This document shows, in pieces, positions 21,862 through 25,978 of a stretch of 25,978 bases of DNA. Source of the DNA: a virus; IMG/VR virus record IMGVR_UViG_3300048833_000700, positions 1 through 25,978 of that record. One strand, given 5' to 3'. The notes under the pieces were generated by a model that saw only the letters and a program-made list of their open reading frames with translations, was not told the origin of the DNA and ran no database searches. The position numbers and the translations under genes are program-made. How positions within the stretch are numbered: position 1 is the first letter of the stretch; each line of letters starts with the position of its first letter.

Positions 21862-22638
21862 ATGGACCCCATCACCGTCACTCCTCTGCAACAGCCACTA
21901 TTCGACCTCCTCACGCCGCACGCTCGCCGCGTCCTCTCCATCGCCGCTGAAATCGCTGCCGCCGAGTCGGCCTTCGGTGTCTCCTGCATCGCCTGCCATC
22001 ACCTCCTCGCCGCCCTGGTGCAGGACAATCACGGCGTCTTCGGCCTGCTGCTGGAACGCGCCGGCATCACCGAGGCCGCCATCCGAGAACTCCTCAACCC
22101 CAGTCCGGAGCCTCCTCAATCCCATAAAACGGAAACGGCCCCACCAACTCCAGCGCCACCAACTTCATCCAGTGATCGGATCTCCGGTTCCATAACTCTG
22201 TCAGCAGCCACACTTGGATGCGGGAAACACTCCATCCATCAGGCGGACCACCAAACGGATCTTCCCGCGATGCCGGTGGAAACAACTGCCCCGCAAAATC
22301 ATTTCCACACTGGCACCGAAGATAAAGGAAGTAGGCCATGGATGGAGAAAGACGCTGTAGATCAACTGTTCCGCAGCCTGCACGCTTGCATACCAGCTCC
22401 AGGCCCGCCCTCACCCGCCGTTCTTCCGCAAACAAGAACCTCACCAGCGGTTCAAACCCTGCCTGAATGTTCGGGCTCAACCGGGAAAGATACGGCAACG
22501 CCCTTTCCAGGGCACCGTGCGTCAGTCGTTGAAGGTTTTCTCCTGCTTCGTTCCATTCTGCTGGGGGGGTCATGCCCGCAGTGTGGCCGCCTCCACACCC
22601 AGGATCAAGCCCCCTCTTCCACCTCCGCTGCCCGCTAA
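21862..22638 (+). CDS. ClpN (Clp R domain) protein with suspect C-terminal extension
   Basis: The first ~78 residues match a Clp N-terminal repeat domain: LTPHARRVLSIAAEIAAAES, a HHLLAAL motif (HHLLAALVQDNHG) and VFGLLLERAGITEAAIREL. In hosts this domain loads substrates or adaptors onto ClpA/ClpC; a free version could compete for adaptors or bind phage or host proteins. Residues ~80-235 are Pro/Ser/Thr/His-rich with no fold sense and lie antisense to a plausible gene (22094-22573). The last ~20 residues return to CPQCGRLH-type sequence. The original product was probably shorter, and the frame was extended when that segment arrived. The ClpN call is good; the C-terminal extent is doubtful. 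Confidence 0.6.
   Translation: MDPITVTPLQQPLFDLLTPHARRVLSIAAEIAAAESAFGVSCIACHHLLAALVQDNHGVFGLLLERAGITEAAIRELLNPSPEPPQSHKTETAPPTPAPPTSSSDRISGSITLSAATLGCGKHSIHQADHQTDLPAMPVETTAPQNHFHTGTEDKGSRPWMEKDAVDQLFRSLHACIPAPGPPSPAVLPQTRTSPAVQTLPECSGSTGKDTATPFPGHRASVVEGFLLLRSILLGGSCPQCGRLHTQDQAPSSTSAAR
22094..22573 (-). CDS. Reverse-strand cargo gene, zinc-binding-like hypothetical protein
   Basis: A 159-residue protein read against the early operon. Unlike the plus frame across it, it has natural protein texture: hydrophobic helices (LYLRCQCGNDFAGQL, KLVALELVGPFPFYG) and six tryptophans. The paired motifs CKRAGCG and CQCGND suggest a zinc site. The start ATG at 22573 lies in CTGCGGGCATG, the same 11 nt as before the HTH gene at 20893. 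A possible TTGATC-17-CACACT lies close upstream. Base composition is lower in GC than adjacent genes. It is a likely moron expressed in the lysogen; its function is unknown. Confidence 0.5.
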   Translation of the reverse strand: MTPPAEWNEAGENLQRLTHGALERALPYLSRLSPNIQAGFEPLVRFLFAEERRVRAGLELVCKRAGCGTVDLQRLSPSMAYFLYLRCQCGNDFAGQLFPPASREDPFGGPPDGWSVSRIQVWLLTELWNRRSDHWMKLVALELVGPFPFYGIEEAPDWG

Positions 22639-22665
22639 TCCCCCAACCACCAACCCCACATCATC

Positions 22666-22899
22666 ATGAACACCACCACCACCACCACCCAACCCGCCGC
22701 CGATCTTAAATCGGCCGCACTCATCAAACTCCAGCAGGCCGCCGGGCTCATCATCTCTGCGCGGGATGATCTCTGCAACCTCGAAGGCCACGGTTATTGT
22801 CGGATTTACGAGCGCACCCTCAAACACGCGATCGCGGTATCTACCGAGGCCACCAATCTCCGGCACCTCGCCCCACCCACCGGACTCTTCACCGTCTAA
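22666..22899 (+). CDS. Small helical early protein, hypothetical
   Basis: A 77-residue protein with two helices (DLKSAALIKLQQAAGLIISA, YERTLKHAIAVSTEATNL). It opens with a Thr run coded by (ACC)6 at 22672-22689. No family is recognised. Conserved-looking polar residues (RDDLCNLEGHGYC) could form a metal or binding site. It lies 27 nt after the ClpN frame and 5 nt before the next gene, consistent with the early operon. Confidence 0.55.
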   Translation: MNTTTTTTQPAADLKSAALIKLQQAAGLIISARDDLCNLEGHGYCRIYERTLKHAIAVSTEATNLRHLAPPTGLFTV

Positions 22900-22904
22900 C
22901 AACC

Positions 22905-23183
22905 ATGCAACCCACCATCATCGCCCCCAAGCACGCCGCCGCCCGCGTCTTTCACGACCCGGTCACGAGCGAGGACCTCCCCATCATCATCATGATCGCC
23001 ACCGCCACAGCCCCCGCTCCCATGAAACCGCCACGCCTCTTCCGCCTGCTCCGCATCATCGAGCGCCTCAACCTCATCCATTGCCATCGCCGGCTCACCG
23101 GCCGCCGCACAGACCACCTCTACGCCCGCTCCCGCGCCATCACCCAAGCGTACCTCACCGCCGCCGCCGCCAGCCAGCCATGA
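22905..23183 (+). CDS. Small basic early protein with the ARVFHDPVTSED module
   Basis: A 92-residue protein. Residues 13-28 read ARVFHDPVTSEDLPII, coded by a 50-bp repeat also found in the gene at 24334. The rest is a strongly basic helical region (PRLFRLLRIIERLNLIHCHR, RRTDHLYARSRAITQAYL) that could bind nucleic acid. The ATG at 22905 follows the upstream stop by 5 nt; the longer frame upstream is a shadow. Its stop overlaps the start of the DnaA-like gene (ATGA). Function is unknown. Confidence 0.55.
   Translation: MQPTIIAPKHAAARVFHDPVTSEDLPIIIMIATATAPAPMKPPRLFRLLRIIERLNLIHCHRRLTGRRTDHLYARSRAITQAYLTAAAASQP
22939..22988 (+). repeat. 50-bp direct repeat, copy 1
   Basis: Matches 24521-24570 at 48 of 50 positions; the differences are two adjacent C-to-T changes. 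Both copies are in coding sequence and in the same reading frame, giving ARVFHDPVTSED(L/F)PII in each protein. Flanking sequences are unrelated. Confidence 0.85.
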
Positions 23184-23527
23184 GCCCGGTCCGCATCTCC
23201 TCACTCGCCCTCATCCGCCTCGTCATCCTCGCGGTGGAGGATGTGTTCCAGGTCGATCATCGGCATCTATTCAGTCCCAGTCGCAAGCCCATATTCTCCT
23301 GGCCTCGCCAGGTCGCCATGGTGGCTCTAATGGATCAGCTCGGGCTCTCATCCACTTCTGCCGCCAGAGCCTTCCGGCGCCGGGATCACGCCACCGCCCT
23401 CCATGCCAGGCGCGTCCTGCACCGCCGCGTCGCCTCATCCACCTATGATCGGGCAAAGATCCGCCAGTTACTCACCAAGCTCGCCGAGCTTCGCCGCATC
23501 CACTCCACCCTCAAAACCCATAACTGA
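23180..23527 (+). CDS. Free-standing DnaA domain IV-like DNA-binding protein
   Basis: A 115-residue protein. Residues ~10-85 align with the C-terminal DnaA-box-binding domain: AVEDVFQVDHRHLFSPSRKP, then WPRQVAMVALMDQLGLSS, then the signature region AARAFRRRDHATALHARRVL (DnaA: xxFggRDHsTVlhA). The AAA+ ATPase domain is absent, so it could bind DnaA boxes without forming a replication filament. It might block host initiation, recruit host factors to phage DNA, or regulate transcription. It starts by ATGA overlap and is followed after 5 nt by the sigma-like gene. Confidence 0.75.
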   Translation: MSPVRISSLALIRLVILAVEDVFQVDHRHLFSPSRKPIFSWPRQVAMVALMDQLGLSSTSAARAFRRRDHATALHARRVLHRRVASSTYDRAKIRQLLTKLAELRRIHSTLKTHN

Positions 23528-23532
23528 ACGCC

Positions 23533-23820
23533 ATGTCATCAGACCCCACAGACGAAGACGCGCTTGCCGCCAGCCTCGCGGATGCCGCCATCCGCCTGGT
23601 GGAGGAATCTCATCCTTTCGGCTCCCCCAAGTTCCGCCGCCGCATCGCCCGCCTCTACCTCCGCCAGCTCACCGGTTCAGAGAAACCTCCCGGCCGCATC
23701 ACCGAGGCCGCCGTCGCCAAGTCCATCGGCCTCACCAAGCAGCGCGCTTCGGAAATCAAGCACACCGCCCTCGCCAAGCTCTACCTCGCCATCCGCAATC
23801 GTCACCCAGACCTGTTCTAA
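23533..23820 (+). CDS. Sigma-70 region 4-like HTH protein
   Basis: A 95-residue protein. The C-terminal half (RITEAAVAKSIGLTKQRASE followed by IKHTALAKLYLAIRN) follows the sigma region 4 pattern: xTxxEIAxxxGLTxxRVxQIxxxALxKL. The N-terminal half (LADAAIRLVEESHPFGSPKFRRRIARLYLRQL) is helical and could hold an RNA-polymerase contact. Region 2 is absent, so it is not a full sigma factor. In phages, such a protein often controls late transcription. That would fit a late operon here without a visible standard promoter. It sits 5 nt after the DnaA-like gene. Confidence 0.65.
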   Translation: MSSDPTDEDALAASLADAAIRLVEESHPFGSPKFRRRIARLYLRQLTGSEKPPGRITEAAVAKSIGLTKQRASEIKHTALAKLYLAIRNRHPDLF

Positions 23821-23824
23821 TCCC

Positions 23825-23995
23825 ATGCAAACCATCCACCCCTTAGAAATCGTCCTGGTCGTCAGCGCCGCCCTGGCCATCGCCACCGTGTCCGTCCTGC
23901 TCACCGCCGCCTATTACCGCCAGCGCATCCACCGCGTCTATTCCGACGCCTGGCGCGCCGCCCGCGCCTTCTATCGCTCCAACCCTCCGGCCTGA
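23825..23995 (+). CDS. Short single-TM protein
   Basis: A 56-residue protein: a membrane segment (IVLVVSAALAIATVSVLLTAAYY, residues ~8-31) followed by a basic aromatic tail (RQRIHRVYSDAWRAARAFYR). It is likely an inner-membrane protein with a cytoplasmic amphipathic tail. The ATG at 23825 follows the sigma-like stop by 4 nt. It ends just before a structured intergenic element. Function is unknown; early single-TM phage proteins are often exclusion or inhibitor factors. Confidence 0.55.
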   Translation: MQTIHPLEIVLVVSAALAIATVSVLLTAAYYRQRIHRVYSDAWRAARAFYRSNPPA

Positions 23996-23996
23996 A

Positions 23997-24069
23997 CCCC
24001 TTCGGGGCGGATGGCCCGCACGGCAACGCCGGGCTCGGGCTCGATAACCTGCACCAAGCATCCGCCCCG
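23997..24069 (+). ncRNA. Structured intergenic element (two competing hairpins)
   Basis: An 11-bp perfect inverted repeat, CGGGGCGGATG (24003-24013) and CATCCGCCCCG (24059-24069), encloses 45 nt with inner stems (GCCCG 24014-24018 with CGGGC 24030-24034, or CGGC-AAC-GCCG at 24021-24031) and a GGGCTCGGGCTC repeat. A smaller hairpin CCCC-TTC-GGGG (23997-24007) overlaps the left arm, so the two forms exclude each other. It could be a processed RNA, an attenuator or a mobile repeat. It is too irregular to be a tRNA, and no terminator U-tract follows. Confidence 0.45.
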
Positions 24070-24080
24070 TCTCTCTCTCC

Positions 24081-24115
24081 CACTGCTCACTGCTCACTGA
24101 TCACTGCTCACTTCT
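24081..24115 (+). repeat. Heptad repeat array, CACTGAT type
   Basis: Five units in strict register: CACTGCT, CACTGCT, CACTGAT, CACTGCT, CACTTCT. It ends 7 nt before the ATG at 24123, so it forms the leader of that gene in place of a Shine-Dalgarno site. Confidence 0.75.
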
Positions 24116-24122
24116 TCATCCC

Positions 24123-24329
24123 ATGTCCGAAACCGCCACCACCCTCACCAAGATCCGCGAAGCCCGCGAAAACATCACCTACTGGAAACGCCAGAAAGCG
24201 CTGCGCACCGAACACACCGCCCGCGTGGAAGCCGGTGCCCGCGTGCTTCTCTGGGAGCAACAACTCCACGCCCACCAGTCCCGCCTCAACACCCTCATCG
24301 CCGCCAAAGCCCAACCCGCCACCGCCTGA
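24123..24329 (+). CDS. Small coiled-coil early protein, hypothetical
   Basis: A 68-residue, almost wholly helical protein (TTLTKIREARENITYWKRQK, VLLWEQQLHAHQSRLNTLIA) with no membrane segment. The heptad leucine/hydrophobic pattern suggests a dimeric coiled coil. No family is recognised. It is preceded by the structured element and a heptad DNA array, and followed after 4 nt by the next gene, so it probably starts a second translational block in the operon. Start context TCCCATG. Confidence 0.55.
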   Translation: MSETATTLTKIREARENITYWKRQKALRTEHTARVEAGARVLLWEQQLHAHQSRLNTLIAAKAQPATA

Positions 24330-24333
24330 TCCC

Positions 24334-24678
24334 ATGTTATATCTCATCACCATCCACTGGCAACGCCGCGTGTTAGAAGAAGGCCGCCCACCGTCCGGCA
24401 AATCCACCTACCCCACCGCCGCGCGCAACTACCCCACCGCCGTCTGCAAAGCCAAACTCAAATTCCAGCGCAAGTTCGGTGCCCACCTCACCATCACCAA
24501 AACCGAGGAGTTCCAGGACCCCGCCCGCGTCTTTCACGACCCGGTCACGAGCGAGGATTTCCCCATCATCGATTGCGGCTCAGGCCGAGACTTCGGCATC
24601 TGCCCTCGTTGCGGCCTCGGTCACGGCGCGGTCCTCATGATGGCCGGCCGCTCCCTCGTCCCTTCCCCTGAAAACTGA
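24334..24678 (+). CDS. Early protein with the ARVFHDPVTSED module and CxxC
   Basis: A 114-residue protein. Residues 1-60 are basic and beta-rich (MLYLITIHWQRRVLEEGR, AKLKFQRKFGAHLTIT). Residues 64-79 are ARVFHDPVTSEDFPII from the 50-bp repeat shared with the gene at 22905. The end contains GICPRCGLGHGA, a possible half zinc ribbon. Its stop codon lies within a heptad array. No family is recognised; the shared module in two otherwise unrelated proteins is its main feature. Confidence 0.55.
   Translation: MLYLITIHWQRRVLEEGRPPSGKSTYPTAARNYPTAVCKAKLKFQRKFGAHLTITKTEEFQDPARVFHDPVTSEDFPIIDCGSGRDFGICPRCGLGHGAVLMMAGRSLVPSPEN
24521..24570 (+). repeat. 50-bp direct repeat, copy 2
   Basis: Second copy of the repeat at 22939-22988, 48 of 50 identical and in the same frame. 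Distance between copies is about 1.58 kb, so recombination between them would delete the DnaA-like, sigma-like and two small genes. Confidence 0.85.
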
Positions 24679-24695
24679 ACACTGAACACTAGCAA
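24668..24695 (+). repeat. Heptad repeat array, CTGAACA type
   Basis: Four units in register: CTGAAAA, CTGAACA, CTGAACA, CTAGCAA. The second unit contains the stop codon (24676-24678) of the preceding gene. The array fills the gap before the gene at 24706. Confidence 0.75.
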
Positions 24696-24705
24696 ACTTT
24701 CCACC

Positions 24706-25800
24706 ATGACAAACCCCGCATTTACCGCCCTCACCAAACAACTTCAGGACCGCGCCTCCTGGCTCGTCAACGCCGGCGTCGAGGACACTCGCATGGGATG
24801 CAACGCCATGACCGGAACCGACGATGACATGGCCGTCCTCCGTGCCGCCATCGAAGCCGAAACATCCGGCGCGAACCGCGTCTCCCGCCTCGACATCATG
24901 CGGGCAAAGCTGCGGAAGTTCAGCGAGGCAGCCCGCGCTGAACTTCTTCTCCACCGAAATGCGGGCCCCACCAAACCCGAATCCCCCCTCGCCAAACGCG
25001 CCCGGGAACTCCGCGAGGCCCGCCACAACCCTCCCGCCCAGGTCGTCTCCAAAGAAGAGTTCAAAACCATCGCTACCGCCATCATCACCCGGGATGCCTC
25101 CGCCTCAGACGTCGAGATCGTTACCGAGTCCCAGGTCAAAACCGCCGACCTCCGCGCCTCCGCCCAGCGCATCAACGAGGCCCTCGAAACCATCCGCTCC
25201 CATGAGGATGCCATGATCGAGGCAACCCTGGAGCACCGCCTCTGCATCGGCCTCGAACTCGCCAAAGCCCAGGACGCTTTCGGCCTTTCGCGTGCCGCCG
25301 CCGGGGCCATCGGTGGAAGCATGCCACGGCGTGGCATGCTTGACGAAACCCCCGCCCCCATCACCGCAGATCCCGTGGGATTCTCCAACTGGCTGGCCAA
25401 GGAAATCCCCGATCTCAAGCGCGGTACCGCGCATAAATACGCCACTGCCTTCGCCGGTACCGGTCTCACCATTCAGGACGCCACCCCCGTCAAGATCCGG
25501 GACGTCGTCAAAAAACTCCGCCATGAGTTCGGCAAGGAAGGCAAGCCCATGCCCTGCCTGCAAGACTTCTACAAACGCGGCCGCATCCCACGCTCGGAAC
25601 TCGTCATCATCGGAGCAAAACCCATCACCTCCAAGCAGCTCCGGCTCGAAGACGCCCGGGAAATCTTCCACCTCTGGCAGGAAGCCTTCCACAAAGCCCT
25701 CAAGAAAGGCCACCTCGATCACCTGGACAGAAAAGGCCTGCTCGAACTCCAGGAATTCACCGCCACCGTCCGGGACCGCATCAAAGCCCGCCTCAAGTAA
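24706..25800 (+). CDS. DUF3102-like protein with in-frame palindrome insert
   Basis: A 364-residue, mainly helical protein. Residues ~155-250 resemble DUF3102: INEALETIRSHEDAMIEATL, GLELAKAQDAFG, then FSNWLAKEIPDLKRGTAHKY, the last being its typical HTH-like part. Between these two halves, residues ~204-212 (GSMPRRGML) are coded by a perfect palindrome at 25317-25341, so the domain seems split by a repeat insertion that kept the frame. The N-terminal ~110 residues are helical and of unknown role, and the C-terminus is basic. DUF3102 proteins are common near plasmid and phage replication or control genes. Start context CACCATG. Confidence 0.6.
   Translation: MTNPAFTALTKQLQDRASWLVNAGVEDTRMGCNAMTGTDDDMAVLRAAIEAETSGANRVSRLDIMRAKLRKFSEAARAELLLHRNAGPTKPESPLAKRARELREARHNPPAQVVSKEEFKTIATAIITRDASASDVEIVTESQVKTADLRASAQRINEALETIRSHEDAMIEATLEHRLCIGLELAKAQDAFGLSRAAAGAIGGSMPRRGMLDETPAPITADPVGFSNWLAKEIPDLKRGTAHKYATAFAGTGLTIQDATPVKIRDVVKKLRHEFGKEGKPMPCLQDFYKRGRIPRSELVIIGAKPITSKQLRLEDAREIFHLWQEAFHKALKKGHLDHLDRKGLLELQEFTATVRDRIKARLK
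25317..25341. repeat. Odd-centred palindrome inside a coding region
   Basis: Perfect 12-bp arms (25317-25328 and 25330-25341; AAGCATGCCACG and its complement) with a single central G. Its central TGCCACG-G-CGTGGCA equals that of the terminator-like palindrome at 20976-21002. It encodes part of the DUF3102-like protein in frame. Confidence 0.75.
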
Positions 25801-25802
25801 AC

Positions 25803-25851
25803 CTCTCCTCTCTGCTCACTGATCACTGATCACTTCTCACCCGGCACTCAC
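25803..25851 (+). repeat. Heptad repeat array, CACTGAT type (longest)
   Basis: Seven units in strict register: CTCTCCT, CTCTGCT, CACTGAT, CACTGAT, CACTTCT, CACCCGG, CACTCAC. It runs from just after one stop codon to 4 nt before the next ATG, filling the whole 55-nt gap. No ribosome site is seen in it. Confidence 0.8.
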
Positions 25852-25855
25852 ACCC

Positions 25856-25978
25856 ATGAAACTCACCCTCATCGATTACGGCTCACACGAATGGGAAACC
25901 CTGTCCGCCCCACTCCGCACCGAGATCGAGGATTGGATCCACGCCCTCTCCGCACCCCCGCCCACACGCGGCATCGGC
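25856..25978 (+). CDS. Partial gene leaving the window (transposase slot?)
   Basis: Only 41 residues are visible, and the frame is open to the window end. The sequence (MKLTLIDYGSHEWETLSAPL, then RTEIEDWIHALSAPPPTRGI) is soluble with amphipathic helices and a proline-rich turn. It follows early regulators in the place where Mu-like phages carry transposase A, and the start could be an N-terminal DNA-binding domain. That is context only; no DDE motif is visible. Start context ACCCATG after a heptad array. Confidence 0.5.
   Translation, partial: MKLTLIDYGSHEWETLSAPLRTEIEDWIHALSAPPPTRGIG

Noticed and set aside
22570-22902. Minus-strand open frame (110 codons) ending in ATGA overlap with the reverse-strand cargo gene
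   Set aside because: Gly-run shadow of the small plus-strand gene at 22666; kept only as a note because of the ATGA overlap.
24003-24069. Possible tRNA or tRNA-like element
   Set aside because: The outer stem is 11 bp rather than 7, and no anticodon or T-arm pattern with the right spacing was found on either strand.
24081-24115. CRISPR-like direct repeats
   Set aside because: Units are 7 nt with no spacers; this is a short tandem array, not a CRISPR.

Overview
The window is part of a temperate tailed phage (prophage or free phage) from a high-GC bacterium. Head genes are of the Mu type: DUF3486-like small terminase, gp28-like large terminase, DUF935/gp29-like portal, gpI-like protease, coat protein, DUF1320/gp36-like, gpF-like and gpG-like proteins. 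The tail genes look like those of a long non-contractile tail: a tube-like protein, a short tape measure and a hub, with no sheath or baseplate wedge genes seen. That combination recalls the transposable siphophages (D3112/B3 type). The host cannot be fixed from this sequence. Verrucomicrobiota is a weak guess, from high GC, starts that mostly lack Shine-Dalgarno sequences, and junctions full of 7-nt periodic repeats. No integrase, tRNA, rRNA, attachment site or CRISPR array was seen.

Layout. Positions 1-20356 are a late operon read leftward (minus strand): holin-like protein, small membrane protein, amidase endolysin, small terminase-proximal genes, terminase, portal, protease/scaffold, decoration and coat proteins, gp36-like, MuF fused to a metallopeptidase, gpG-like, tail tube, tape measure, hub, and three distal tail proteins. 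Many neighbours overlap by ATGA, which suggests translational coupling. Positions 20558-21561 hold a short leftward control block: an HTH protein, a membrane protein and a ribbon-helix-helix (RHH) regulator. From 21656 a rightward early operon begins with a second RHH regulator. It continues with a ClpN-domain protein, several small proteins, a free-standing DnaA domain IV, a sigma region 4-like protein and a DUF3102-like protein. It leaves the window inside an unidentified gene starting at 25856, in the place where a Mu-like phage would keep its transposase.

Control logic (inference). The two RHH genes are divergent. Their promoters share one -35 region, and each has a copy of the 10-mer AACACCTTTT near its -10/start. 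This resembles the Mu c/ner or P22 mnt/arc switches, built from two RHH proteins. The sigma-like protein is a candidate activator of the late operon, and the free-standing DnaA domain IV could address host DnaA boxes.

Three things stand out beyond gene content. (1) At least ten short arrays of 7-nt units, mostly in strict 7-nt register, sit at gene junctions. Some run into reading frames, and one adds RRKTQ-coding segments to the portal. (2) Two reverse-strand cargo ('moron') candidates lie inside the operons. One has a promoter placed to give a leaderless transcript; the other appears to have landed in the tail of the ClpN gene. (3) A family of odd-centred palindromes occurs as tandem terminators at 20941-21002 and again in frame inside the DUF3102-like gene at 25317-25341.
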